A stretch of DNA of 64,000 bases from Xanthomonas euvesicatoria pv. euvesicatoria (GTDB lineage Bacteria; Pseudomonadota; Gammaproteobacteria; Xanthomonadales; Xanthomonadaceae). The position numbers and the translations under genes are program-made. The stretch covers positions 1 through 64,000 of the forward strand of contig NZ_JAJIUJ010000040.1 of the NCBI RefSeq assembly GCF_020880415.1. Reading direction: 5' to 3'. Shown piece by piece: positions 26,531-35,357 of the stretch; the stretch's first letter is position 1; each line of letters opens with the position of its first letter. The notes below the pieces were generated by a model that saw nothing but the letters and a program-made list of their open reading frames with translations, ran no database searches and was not told the DNA's origin.

Positions 26531-27421
26531 CTACCGCACCCATCCCGCAATCACCAACAACGCCAGCACCACCAACCACAGCAGCAGCACGCGCCACACC
26601 AGGCTCATCGCATCGCGGACTTCCGGCAGGCGGCGCCACACCGGTACCAGGCCCGAATCGGTGTAGTCGTGCGCTTCCTCGCGCAGCTCGGCGCTGACGC
26701 TGGCGCGCGCCACCGCGCCGAGAAAATGCGGCTCCAGCGACCAGCGATTGCCGTGCGCCTCGCGCCAGGCGCGGAACACCGTATCGAAGTTACCCACCAG
26801 CGCCATCGACATCGTCATCAACTGCGCCACCGGCCATTCCAGCACCGCCAGCAACCAGCGCGCGCCAGCCAGATTGCGGGGCGGCAGCAACACGGCCAGC
26901 GGGCTTTCCACCGCCAGCGCAGTGAGCCGATACAGCACCGCGCCGAACGGCCCCAGCAGCAGAAACCACCACAGCACCGCGAACCAGCGCCGCAGGCCGT
27001 TGACCACCACCGCTTCCACCAGCGATGGCGCATCTTCATGCACGCTGCCGCCGGCGGCCTGCAGGTGCGAAATGGCTTCGCGTCGCGTGTGCGGCTCGTC
27101 GGCGTCGATGACCGCTTCCACATCGCGATCCAGATCGCGCGGGCCCCAGGTCCAGGCCAGCACCGCCACGCCGAACAGCAAGTCCAGAAAACCGTGCCAG
27201 ACATCGTCCAGCAGCCACTGCACCAGCAGCACCACCAGCGCCGGCAGCACCGCCAGCAGCACGCCATAGCGCCCTTGCCACGCACCGCGCCCGGCCGCGT
27301 AACCGTCCAGCCGGCGCAGCCATTGGCCGAACCAGGCGAAATTGCGCAGCCTGGCTACCTGCGCCGGTACCAGATGGCCCAGCGTGAGCGCGACGACGAC
27401 GGCAACCAAGGTGGTGAACAT
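26531..27421 (-). CDS. ampE: AmpE-like membrane sensor protein
   Basis: 296 residues with four or five hydrophobic segments. AmpE belongs to the CobD/CbiB-related membrane family and is linked to beta-lactamase induction signalling with AmpD. The match rests on overall layout, the N-terminus Thr-Leu-Val-Ala-Val-Val-Val-Ala-Leu-Thr-Leu, the middle Glu-Ala-x-Val-Val-Asn-Gly-Leu-Arg-Arg-Trp-Phe-Ala-Val-Leu-Trp-Trp-Phe, and Gly-Pro-x-Gly-Ala-Val-Leu-Tyr-Arg-Leu. No ampD is visible in the window. It follows nudC after 73 bp in the same direction. Confidence 0.83.
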   Translation of the reverse strand: MFTTLVAVVVALTLGHLVPAQVARLRNFAWFGQWLRRLDGYAAGRGAWQGRYGVLLAVLPALVVLLVQWLLDDVWHGFLDLLFGVAVLAWTWGPRDLDRDVEAVIDADEPHTRREAISHLQAAGGSVHEDAPSLVEAVVVNGLRRWFAVLWWFLLLGPFGAVLYRLTALAVESPLAVLLPPRNLAGARWLLAVLEWPVAQLMTMSMALVGNFDTVFRAWREAHGNRWSLEPHFLGAVARASVSAELREEAHDYTDSGLVPVWRRLPEVRDAMSLVWRVLLLWLVVLALLVIAGWVR

Positions 27422-27494
27422 GGGCAGGCCTCCTCAGCCGAGTCTAGCCGAGCGGACGCGAGCGCCGCTGCAACACTGCAAAAGCCGGCCTGGC

Positions 27495-28385
27495 TCAGCC
27501 ATGCGCACGATGCCAATGCTCGATCAACGCACGCGCAATGGAAATGCGCGGCGGCAACCCGATGTCGCCCTCGCCGGCCAGCGCAGCGCTGACCTGCGCA
27601 TGGCTGACCCAGCGCGCGTCTTCCAGCTCACCGGTGACCTGCGGCACCTCGGTCGCTGCGGCACGCGCGGTGAAGCCCAGCATCAGCGCGCCCGGGAAGG
27701 GCCACGGCTGCGCGCCCAGGTAGCGGCAGTCCTGTACATGCACGCGGGTTTCCTCGAACACCTCGCGCGCCACGGTCTGCTCTAGCGACTCGCCCGGTTC
27801 GACGAACCCGGCAATCACCGAATAACGTCCTGGGGCCCAGCTAGCCTGGCGACCAAGCAGCAAGCGCGCTCCATCGCTGACCGCCACGATGATGGCCGGG
27901 TCCACGCGCGGGTAATGCTCGGTCTGGCATTGCGTGCAGTGCGCGATGAAGCCGGCGCGCCGGAACGCGATCGCACCGCCGCAGACACCGCAAAAGCGCG
28001 TGCGCGATTGCCAGTGCAACATGGCGCGTGCATAGGCGAAGGCGGTAGCGATCTCGGCAGGCCAGTCGGCGGCGGCCTGGCGCAGATCGATCCGCTGCGG
28101 CGCCTGCACCGCGACAATGTCGGCCGGCACACAAAACCAGCCCACCGCATCGCGCAGACCCAGGAAGATCGCAGCCTCCGGCCCGTCGCCCAGTTCGGCG
28201 CCATCCAGCAACAATGGCTGGCCATCGGCATCGGCCAGCGCCGCGCCTTTGGCGTCGATCAACAGCACACGGCCCTGCGGCCACAGACGCGCCAGGGCGT
28301 CGGGATCGTCACGCAACATATCGCCGCGATCGAGCGGCGCGTGGGTGAAGGCAAAACCGGAAGATGAAAAAAGAGACTCTGACAT
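27495..28385 (-). CDS. nudC: NADH pyrophosphatase / RNA deNADding Nudix hydrolase NudC
   Basis: 296 residues. NudC splits NAD(H) to NMN(H) and AMP and removes NAD caps from RNA 5' ends. A four-Cys zinc ribbon (Cys-Gly-Val-Cys and Cys-Thr-Gln-Cys, about 133-155) is followed by a Nudix box with Gly-Phe-Val-Glu-Pro-Gly-Glu-Ser and Arg-Glu-Val-Phe-Glu-Glu-Thr. I start at the ATG giving Met-Ser-Glu-Ser-Leu-Phe. The frame stays open upstream, but that part has no NudC-like sequence. Confidence 0.92.
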   Translation of the reverse strand: MSESLFSSSGFAFTHAPLDRGDMLRDDPDALARLWPQGRVLLIDAKGAALADADGQPLLLDGAELGDGPEAAIFLGLRDAVGWFCVPADIVAVQAPQRIDLRQAAADWPAEIATAFAYARAMLHWQSRTRFCGVCGGAIAFRRAGFIAHCTQCQTEHYPRVDPAIIVAVSDGARLLLGRQASWAPGRYSVIAGFVEPGESLEQTVAREVFEETRVHVQDCRYLGAQPWPFPGALMLGFTARAAATEVPQVTGELEDARWVSHAQVSAALAGEGDIGLPPRISIARALIEHWHRAHG

Positions 28386-28624
28386 CGGCGCAAGCCTGCC
28401 GATAATCGGCAGCGCCTGCAACCATCGTACGCACTCGACCGAGCGTGCCTGCGGTGCGTGTTCAGACGCGGGCGCCGCCCGCGCTGGCCACCGGCTTGGG
28501 ACGCGGTTCACGCCTGGTCGCGCGGCCCCCATCACGGGACCGCGCGCAGGCGCGGCCATGCAAGCGCACGCACGTTCGCCAGTGGTCACGGCAGTGCACT
28601 GCACCGGCTGCAGTGAAGAACGGT

Positions 28625-28657
28625 GCAGGTGCGGGCTTGGGATACGCCCGCACCTGC
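28625..28657 (-). terminator. hairpin downstream of lipA
   Basis: A perfect 12-bp G+C-rich stem (28625-28636 with 28646-28657) with a 9-base loop lies 36 bp beyond the lipA stop in the 307-bp gap before nudC. Only a weak T-run follows on the lipA strand. Its position suits a lipA terminator, and nothing else is seen in this gap. Confidence 0.65.
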
Positions 28658-28692
28658 AAACCCTTCGGCAGGGTCAAGCAACGAGCGCTGTA

Positions 28693-29955
28693 TCAGCGCT
28701 GCTTGTCCAACAGCTGATGCCGCACCGCCACGATGCACGGCTCGTTCGTCAACAGATGGGCGAAGGCCGAGTTGTCGCTGGAGTTGCCGGTGCCGATATC
28801 CACCAACGCCACCTGGTTGCTGCCACGCCGCTTGAAGCTGGCGATGGCGGTCTGCGCGTTCTTGAGCGGAATGGTGGCATCGTTGGACGAACCGCACAGC
28901 AAGGTCGGAGTTTGCGGCGTCCACGCCAGCAGATCGTTGCGCGCCAGATCCTGGCGGAACGGGTTGGCGGGGTTGCTGGCAAAGTCGCGGTAGAAGCCAG
29001 GCTGGAAATACGCCTTGATTTGATCGATGCCTGGCAAGGTGTCGCCGAGAAACAGATCGGTCAGGCTTTGCTTGCCCGGGAACAACGGCTCCACCTTGGC
29101 AGTCCACGGCTCCTGAAACACCTGTCCGGGCTCCAGATAGATGTTCTTGTAGGTGTGCTGCATCGCGACGATGGCATAGCTGCCCAGAATGATGCCGAAG
29201 CTGCTTTCGCCTACCGCATTGCTGCCGCTCCAGCTGTCCAAAAATGTCTGCTGCAGCGCGTAAGGCCCGGAGATCGGCGCACTGGCCACCAGATGGAATT
29301 CCTTGGACAGATGCGTCTCTATCTCACGCTGGGTGGCCATCGCCGTGTGGCCGCCCTGCGAATAACCCGACAGCATCACCTTGCCCGACAGCGGCGTGTT
29401 CAAGCGCTGCAACACACTGCGCGCCGCACGCATCGCATCGATGGTCGCACTCGCCTCGGTCGCGCTGTGCAAATACGGGTGATAACCGTAGTTGGACTTC
29501 CCGAGCCCCAGATAATCACTGCTGACCACGACATACCCCTGGCTGGCCAGGCGCGTGACCAGTGGGTCGTTGCCCTTGGCATCGCGGATGTCCTTGGCCT
29601 GCTCCTCAGTGCGAACCGTTCTGGTCGGACGTCCCCAGCCGAGCAACGGATACGGCCCTACGCACCGCTCGCCATCCGGAACCAGCAGCACGCCAGATGC
29701 GGTTGCAGGTTCGCCTTCGACACCGACGGTTGCATAGGTGAATTCGGCGACACGGACGTTGCATTTGGGCTGTTCGGCCTGCGGCTCGGAGGCCAGCATC
29801 GCGCCGATCGCATCACGGCTGTAGCTGGTCAGGAAATTGCTGGTAAGCAAGGTACCGCGCGCGGGCGCGGCCTGCGCGGCGGGTGCAAGCACTGCGCTGG
29901 CGATGCCCAACATGGCCGCCAGGCCAAATGCCGATCGGGAGTTGATCTGCAACAT
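28693..29955 (-). CDS. lipA: secreted lipase/esterase LipA, plant cell-wall-active virulence factor
   Basis: 420 residues with a Sec signal peptide (cleavage near Ala-Gln-Ala-Ala, about 29-30). Type II-secreted LipA of Xanthomonas damages plant cell walls and is a virulence factor. The nucleophile elbow is Gly-Tyr-Ser199-Gln-Gly-Gly. With a 23-residue offset, Ser199, Asp359 and His400 fall exactly on the Ser176/Asp336/His377 triad reported for X. oryzae LipA. Xylella LesA is related. The start is the ATG just before the signal peptide. A 959-bp gene-poor stretch lies upstream. Confidence 0.93.
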   Translation of the reverse strand: MLQINSRSAFGLAAMLGIASAVLAPAAQAAPARGTLLTSNFLTSYSRDAIGAMLASEPQAEQPKCNVRVAEFTYATVGVEGEPATASGVLLVPDGERCVGPYPLLGWGRPTRTVRTEEQAKDIRDAKGNDPLVTRLASQGYVVVSSDYLGLGKSNYGYHPYLHSATEASATIDAMRAARSVLQRLNTPLSGKVMLSGYSQGGHTAMATQREIETHLSKEFHLVASAPISGPYALQQTFLDSWSGSNAVGESSFGIILGSYAIVAMQHTYKNIYLEPGQVFQEPWTAKVEPLFPGKQSLTDLFLGDTLPGIDQIKAYFQPGFYRDFASNPANPFRQDLARNDLLAWTPQTPTLLCGSSNDATIPLKNAQTAIASFKRRGSNQVALVDIGTGNSSDNSAFAHLLTNEPCIVAVRHQLLDKQR

Positions 29956-30914
29956 GAAGTGATGCTCTCTTGGGGAAGGACGGAACAGACGCGCAGCAAT
30001 CAGCCGACACCCGGATCGGTGCCGGTGCCCGATCCAGGTGCGGAACGAGCGGGAACGGTCACTGCACCACGGCGTGGAATCGACACAAGGCATGGCCTGC
30101 GCATCAGCACGGTGTTGCACACGACTGCGGTGGATCAGCGTGGACAAGCGGCAATGCCTGGAGAAAACGCGCATATCGTGGCGCCAGCGGTAAGCACGCA
30201 CGCAGTATGGTCATCCGGATCTGCGCACCATCGCGCACGCACGAAGCTGGCGCGCGCGCCGCGAAACCTGCAGCGCAGAAAGTGGCGTGGCGCGTTACGC
30301 ACGCGTGCAGATCGCCCGCCTTGCGGGCGCAGCCCAAGCAATCGGGTGCGTGCCCGGCGATCGACCGCCAGCGACTCGCTGCATTCCTGCCGTCGTGCTG
30401 AAGCACCCTGCAGCGCCGCGCAGGACGCAGGCATTTTCAACTACGCACGTGGCTCGCAACGACGCGCGCGGTTCGCTCGTCTCCACGTGGCGCACAGCGC
30501 TGTCATCGTCTTGAAGCATTGCCGCAGTCATTGGGCAACGTGGAAGCACTCACACGCATGCCTGACCAGTGGCGGCCATGTACGCACTGCGCAGCTCGGG
30601 TTGGCCGCCTCATCGTGATGGCGGCCGGCGGTCGCCCGACGAACTGCAGCCGCACAACAAGCGATGCACCACCCTCATCACAGCGCGCACTGCAAGGCGA
30701 GCGAGGCATACCGGCCAGTCCCGCCACCTGCAACGCCCACCTCATCGCGAGCCGGTCAACATCTCACGCAAACAGCGCGCAGCCCTGCCGCGATCGATCA
30801 CACGTTCGGCAATCGCCTTGGCATCAACGCAGGTGCCTGCAGGAATAGGCGCTACGCGCCAGCAATTCGCATTTGCCCAGATACGTCGAACGATCCGCAT
30901 CTATCCAGAGGCAA
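29956..30914. other. 959-bp gene-poor stretch between erpA and lipA
   Basis: Both flanking genes run leftward, so this holds the lipA promoter and the erpA 3' end. No frame shows family-like sequence, and the stretch is full of CGCACG and GCGCGC words without clear codon periodicity. No tRNA, array or strong terminator was recognised. It may be a decayed gene or a long regulatory region. Confidence 0.5.
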
Positions 30915-31301
30915 TCAGACGCTGAAGCTGCTTCCGCACCCGCAGGTGGTCTTCGCATTGGGATTGCGGATGACGAACTGGGCGCCGGTCAGGCTTTCGG
31001 TGTAATCCACCTCGGCGCCCATCAGGTATTGCAGGCTCAGGGGATCCACCAGCAGCGTCACGCCATCGGTGGCCACGGCCAGATCGTCCTCGGCGCGGTT
31101 CTCGTCGAACTCGAAACCGTACTGGAAACCGGAACACCCTCCGCCCTGGATGTACACGCGCAATGCCAGGTCGGCGTTGCCTTCTTCCTGGATCAGCTCG
31201 CGCACCTTGGCGGCAGCGGCCACGGAGAAGTTCAGTGGCCGGTCGATGGACTGGTAGTCCGGCGCCGGGGCGACAGTAGGAAGCGAAACGAGCGTACTCA
31301 T
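30915..31301 (-). CDS. erpA: iron-sulfur carrier ErpA (A-type)
   Basis: 128 residues. ErpA hands Fe-S clusters to apoproteins such as isoprenoid enzymes. The three cluster Cys are in place: Gly-Gly-Gly-Cys-Ser-Gly-Phe-Gln and C-terminal Cys-Gly-Cys-Gly-Ser-Ser-Phe. The core [10 protein letters not shown] is typical of the HesB/IscA family. The 20-residue N-terminal extension is usual in Xanthomonas. IscA is the alternative, but no isc genes lie nearby. Confidence 0.9.
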   Translation of the reverse strand: MSTLVSLPTVAPAPDYQSIDRPLNFSVAAAAKVRELIQEEGNADLALRVYIQGGGCSGFQYGFEFDENRAEDDLAVATDGVTLLVDPLSLQYLMGAEVDYTESLTGAQFVIRNPNAKTTCGCGSSFSV

Positions 31302-31384
31302 GGCGCCAGCATGGGGGCCAGACGGTCCTACTTCAAGCCAGGCCGCCGCATCGGCTGCCGCGGCATTCACCGCGCATGCCGCAC

Positions 31385-31834
31385 TCAGGCGTCGGCGGTT
31401 TCGGCCTGCAACGCCGTGGCCGGCTCGGCACGGCCGGCTTCCGGCGCCGGCAGCGCCGCGGTTGCACCGGCCGTCGCGGCATGGATCAGCCGCCCGGTGA
31501 GCTGCGCGCCGGCGCTCATTTCCACCACCTGGTAGTGCACATTGCCCTGCACGCGCGCATTGGCGGCCAGTTCGACCCGCTCGGCCGCATGCACATCGCC
31601 GGTCAGCTGGCCGTTGATGATCACCACCGGCGCACGCACCTCGCCTTCGATGCTGCCCTGCTCGGCCACCGTGAGGGTCGCGCTGGCGCCGTCTTCGGCG
31701 ATCACCTTGCCCAGGATGCGGCCTTCCACATACAGCCCGCCGCTGAACATCAGGTCGCCGCGGATGACCACCTGCGGCCCGATCAAGGTATCGACCACGG
31801 TCTGCGCACCACGGTTGGACTTGTTTCCGAACAT
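31385..31834 (-). CDS. bactofilin cytoskeletal protein
   Basis: 149 residues. Bactofilins self-assemble without nucleotide into beta-helical filaments that place cell-wall or motility factors. The core (15-115) shows the repeating Gly-x-Val/Ile-x-Gly pattern: [13 protein letters not shown], Gly-Ser-Ile-Glu-Gly-Glu-Val, Gly-Gln-Leu-Thr-Gly-Asp-Val. The Ala/Pro-rich tail is disordered. Bactofilins often pair with a neighbouring membrane or M23 peptidase gene; here the membrane protein gene ends 3 bp before its ATG. Confidence 0.9.
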   Translation of the reverse strand: MFGNKSNRGAQTVVDTLIGPQVVIRGDLMFSGGLYVEGRILGKVIAEDGASATLTVAEQGSIEGEVRAPVVIINGQLTGDVHAAERVELAANARVQGNVHYQVVEMSAGAQLTGRLIHAATAGATAALPAPEAGRAEPATALQAETADA

Positions 31835-31837
31835 GAG

Positions 31838-32608
31838 CTACTCCCCCGCGCCATTGCCGGCGACTTTCCAATCGAATGTCTGACTGACCGGCGCCCCATC
31901 GCCGCTCAGGGAGATTTTGACACGTTGCGGGGTGAAATCCTTCGGCAGGATCACGCTACCGTCCAGCTGCTGGAAATAGCGGAACGAGTACGGCTGCCCG
32001 GCGGCATCGGGCTTCTGGTGCAATTCGTTCCAGCTCACCGTCACCAGCTTGCCGGCGCGCACGCCTTCCACCGCAAAGTGCAGCTGGCCCTGGCTGATCG
32101 CGCCGCGGTTGAGGTTCTGGGTCAGCACCACGCTGTAATTCCAGGTGCCGCCGGCTTCGGCAGTGAATTGCACCGAGTGCGCGTTGAGCCCCTTGCGCTG
32201 CGCGGTGGAGCCCACCAGCCGCTCGTAGAACGCCACGTCGGCGCGCAGCGCGGCGATCTGCTCGTCGCGCTCGGCCAGCGAGGCCTGCACTTCGGTATTG
32301 GCTGCGCGGCTGATCTTGTCGGACATCGCCAGATTGACCTGGCGCTGCTGCAACTGCTCGATCTGCCGACGTTGCTGGGCCTGGCTGCGTTGCGCCTGCT
32401 GCAGCGCTGCCTCGGCCTTCACCAGCCGCGGTGCAGCCGTGCGCGTGGCCATCCACCACACCCCGCCCAGCGAAGCCAGCCACACGATGGCCAGCAGCAG
32501 CCACAACCAGCGGCGACCGGGCCGGCCGCCGCCGGAGGCACGTTGGACGATCTGCACGCGTGCGGCTGGTCTCATAGGCATCGGGTCCGGACGGGCCGGC
32601 GCAATCAT
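31838..32608 (-). CDS. membrane-anchored coiled-coil protein, bactofilin partner (DUF6776-like)
   Basis: 256 residues from the ATG at 32608; earlier and later Met codons are possible. One transmembrane helix (about 29-48) follows a basic N-terminus. A coiled coil rich in Gln, Glu and Arg (about 60-130) comes next, then a predicted beta domain with Phe-Ala-Val-Glu-Gly and a final Phe-Asp-Trp-Lys-Val. The layout matches proteins annotated DUF6776 beside bactofilin genes in Xanthomonas and Pseudomonas. It may link bactofilin filaments to the membrane. Confidence 0.75.
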   Translation of the reverse strand: MIAPARPDPMPMRPAARVQIVQRASGGGRPGRRWLWLLLAIVWLASLGGVWWMATRTAAPRLVKAEAALQQAQRSQAQQRRQIEQLQQRQVNLAMSDKISRAANTEVQASLAERDEQIAALRADVAFYERLVGSTAQRKGLNAHSVQFTAEAGGTWNYSVVLTQNLNRGAISQGQLHFAVEGVRAGKLVTVSWNELHQKPDAAGQPYSFRYFQQLDGSVILPKDFTPQRVKISLSGDGAPVSQTFDWKVAGNGAGE

Positions 32609-32715
32609 GGGCGGCGTAGTGTGCCAGAGCCCAGACAATGGTCGCGCTGGCGTTGGACCGGCGGTTATCCCAAAGTTCTGCGATAGTTCTGCAATTGTTT
32701 GCAGGGAACCACGCC

Positions 32716-33342
32716 ATGAGCGAAGCGCATCTGTTCGTGATCGGCATCCTGCTGGCCTGGCTGGCCGGCATCCGGGTCTATCTCACCGTGTTCGGCGTCG
32801 GCCTGGCCGGCCTGCTGGGCTGGATCGACTTGCCGCCGGCGCTGCATCCGGCGCAGTCGTGGTGGGTCCTGGGCACCTCCGGCGCGCTGGCAGTGGCCGA
32901 GTTCTTCGCCGACAAGATCCCGGGGGTGGATTCGGGCTGGGACCTGCTACAGACGCTGGCCCGCGTGCCCGCCGGCGCCTTCCTGGCCGCGGCAACGCTC
33001 TCGCCCGACGGCGACCTGGGCGCGGGCGCCCTGGCGGCCGGTGCCGGCGTGGCGCTGACCAGCCACACGCTCAAGGCCGGCACGCGCGCATTGCTCAACA
33101 CCTCGCCCGAACCGGCCAGCAACTGGATCGCCTCGCTGGCCGAGGACACCATCGCCACCACGGCCTTGGCACTGGCACTGGCGCACCCCTGGCTGGCACT
33201 GGGTTTGGCGGTGGGCTCCAGCCTGCTGGCGGGGCTGGTGGTGTGGTGGGTCTGGCGATTGCTGTGGCGGGGAATGCGTCGGCTGGTTGCGCCGATGCGC
33301 CCCGCCGCTACGCCAACTGCACGCAGCTCCCCGCTACCGTGA
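32716..33342 (+). CDS. DUF4126 membrane protein
   Basis: 208 residues with five or six hydrophobic segments. The family pattern is visible: Gly-Ile-Arg-Val-Tyr-Leu-Thr-Val-Phe near the N-terminus, Glu-Phe-Phe-Ala-Asp-Lys-Ile-Pro-Gly-Val-Asp, and Ser-His-Thr-Leu-Lys-Ala-Gly-Thr-Arg-Ala. The function of DUF4126 is unknown. The start is chosen because GCAGGGAA and a spaced ATG fit better than the earlier open frame. It is divergent from the bactofilin-partner gene. Confidence 0.83.
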   Translation: MSEAHLFVIGILLAWLAGIRVYLTVFGVGLAGLLGWIDLPPALHPAQSWWVLGTSGALAVAEFFADKIPGVDSGWDLLQTLARVPAGAFLAAATLSPDGDLGAGALAAGAGVALTSHTLKAGTRALLNTSPEPASNWIASLAEDTIATTALALALAHPWLALGLAVGSSLLAGLVVWWVWRLLWRGMRRLVAPMRPAATPTARSSPLP

Positions 33343-33380
33343 AGTTCATCGCATAATCACAGCGACTGTAGGGAGTATCG

Positions 33381-35357
33381 ATGGCCGCCCGAGATCCGGT
33401 TTCTTCCACCACACGTGACGACACCGCCACGCGTAATCGTCCACTTCGCGCCGAGACGCCGCCGGCCGACCACTGGCGTCGCTGGGCCGATGAGGTTGCG
33501 TCGCCGGTCGACACCGCTGTGCCGGTGAGCGCGGCGATCATTCCTGCGCCTGCCGCTGCAGCGGTGCCCAGCCCGGCCGCGGCCGTGTCGGCGCCGCGCG
33601 CGTCGGCGGCCAGCGGCAGCGCGCGTGCTGCCGCAGCATCGGCGCCCACGGCGTTACCCACATCGGCAGCGGCCACCGCGCCGCACGACGGCGAGGACAA
33701 TGTCGCCGCCGATGCGCCGTACCGCGTCCTCATCGTCGAGGACGACCGCTCGCAGGCCTTGTTTGCGCAGAGCGTGCTGCACGGCGCCGGCATGCATGCG
33801 CAGGTCGAAATGACCGCCGCCAGCGTGCCGCAAGCGATCCAGGACTATCACCCGGATCTGATCCTGATGGATCTGCACATGCCCGAGCTGGACGGCATCC
33901 GCCTGACCACGCTGATCCGCCAGCAGCCCGGTCAGCAGTTGCTGCCGATCGTGTTCCTGACCGGCGACCCGGACCCGGAGCGCCAGTTCGAAGTGCTCGA
34001 CAGCGGCGCCGACGACTTCCTCACCAAGCCGATCCGCCCGCGCCACCTGATCGCTGCGGTGTCCAACCGCATCCGGCGCGCACGCCAACAGGCGCTGCAG
34101 CAAGCCGGCGAACAGGTCAGCGCGCGCAGCAATCCGGAAACCGGCCTGCCCACCCGCGGCCACGTGATGGACCTGCTCGCCGATGCGCTGAAGCGCAAGC
34201 AGTCCGGCGGCCTGTTCTTCATCGAGATCGCCAGCGCGCTCGGCCTGCGCGAGCGCTACGGCTATGCCGCCTACGAGCGCCTGATGACCCAGGCCGGGCA
34301 CCGCCTGGCCAGCGCCGCCCAGCCCTACCCGCTGGCGCGCCTGAACGACAACAGCTTCCTGCTGCTGGCCATCGACATGCCCGAAGCCAGCCTGGAACAG
34401 CAGGCATTGGAGATCCGCCAGCGGCTGTCTGCCAACGCCTTCCCGGTGCGCGAAGAAGAATCCGTGCACGTGCGCTGCGCCATCGGCGTGGCACCGCTGG
34501 GCGTGGGCTTCGACGACACCGGTAGCGCGCTGGAAGCGGTCGAACGCACCGCGCTGCAGGCACGCCTGCGCAGCGACGGCGTGCAGACCTACCTGGCGCC
34601 CAGCCAGGCCGAACAGCAGGAACAACTGCGGCTGGTCGAAGGCCAGCTCGAACTGGCCTATCAGCCGATCGTGGCCGTGGCCGGCGGCGACACCGCGCAG
34701 TACCAGGTACTGCTGCGGCTGCGCCAGGCTGACGGCACCTTGCTCTCGGCAGGCCAGGTCATTCCTGCCGCAGAAGCCGCCGGGCGCATCGCCGATCTGG
34801 ACCAGCAGGTCATGGACCACGCGCTGGGCCTGCTGCACCTGTACCAGCACGCCAGCCCGCCGCTGCGCCTGTTCGTCTCGCAATCGCCGCGCACGCTGGC
34901 CCGCGACGCCTTCGCCGACTGGCTGCTCAAGGCGCTGGTCGAACGTGGCGTGGCCGGCCAGTCGCTGATCGTGGATCTGCGCCTGGACGATGCATTGATC
35001 CATGCCGTCACCGTGCAGCAGTTCTGCGCCAAGTTGATGCCGGCCGGCGTGCAGTTCTGCCTCAGCCAGTTCGAACCCGGCGACGAGGCCAACGCACTGC
35101 TGGCCCAGCTGCCGCTGAGCTTCGTGCGCATGGCCAACCGCTTCGCCGATGCGCACGGCAACGCGGCGGTGCGCGACGAACTGCGCGGCGTCATCGACAT
35201 CGCCCACCAGCGCGGCCTGCTGATCATCGGCCAACGCATCGAAGATCCGCAGGCTGCGGCTGCGATGTGGATGAGCGGCGTGGATTTCATCCAGGGCAAC
35301 CTGGTGCAGACGGTCGGCAAGGAACTGGACTTCGACTTCACGAGCGCGGTGCTCTGA
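33381..35357 (+). CDS. REC-GGDEF-EAL protein with both c-di-GMP domains degenerate
   Basis: 658 residues. The first 110 are Ala/Pro-rich and disordered. A receiver domain follows (114-230) with phosphoacceptor Asp164 in Leu-Met-Asp-Leu-His-Met-Pro and Lys in Thr-Lys-Pro, so it looks phosphorylatable. The GGDEF position (about residues 320-330) reads Arg-Leu-Asn-Asp-Asn-Ser-Phe, so cyclase activity is unlikely. The EAL position reads Gln-Val-Leu-Leu-Arg (no Glu), and the usual Asp-Asp-Phe-Gly is Leu-Ser-Gln-Phe-Glu, so phosphodiesterase activity is unlikely too. It is probably a c-di-GMP receptor or partner-binding switch, as with FimX. The hybrid kinase gene begins at the very next base. Confidence 0.9.
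   Translation: MAARDPVSSTTRDDTATRNRPLRAETPPADHWRRWADEVASPVDTAVPVSAAIIPAPAAAAVPSPAAAVSAPRASAASGSARAAAASAPTALPTSAAATAPHDGEDNVAADAPYRVLIVEDDRSQALFAQSVLHGAGMHAQVEMTAASVPQAIQDYHPDLILMDLHMPELDGIRLTTLIRQQPGQQLLPIVFLTGDPDPERQFEVLDSGADDFLTKPIRPRHLIAAVSNRIRRARQQALQQAGEQVSARSNPETGLPTRGHVMDLLADALKRKQSGGLFFIEIASALGLRERYGYAAYERLMTQAGHRLASAAQPYPLARLNDNSFLLLAIDMPEASLEQQALEIRQRLSANAFPVREEESVHVRCAIGVAPLGVGFDDTGSALEAVERTALQARLRSDGVQTYLAPSQAEQQEQLRLVEGQLELAYQPIVAVAGGDTAQYQVLLRLRQADGTLLSAGQVIPAAEAAGRIADLDQQVMDHALGLLHLYQHASPPLRLFVSQSPRTLARDAFADWLLKALVERGVAGQSLIVDLRLDDALIHAVTVQQFCAKLMPAGVQFCLSQFEPGDEANALLAQLPLSFVRMANRFADAHGNAAVRDELRGVIDIAHQRGLLIIGQRIEDPQAAAAMWMSGVDFIQGNLVQTVGKELDFDFTSAVL

Noticed and set aside
29956-30914. 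Candidate genes in the erpA-lipA gap
   Set aside because: Several short frames exist in both strands, but none has codon periodicity, a ribosome-binding site and motif together.
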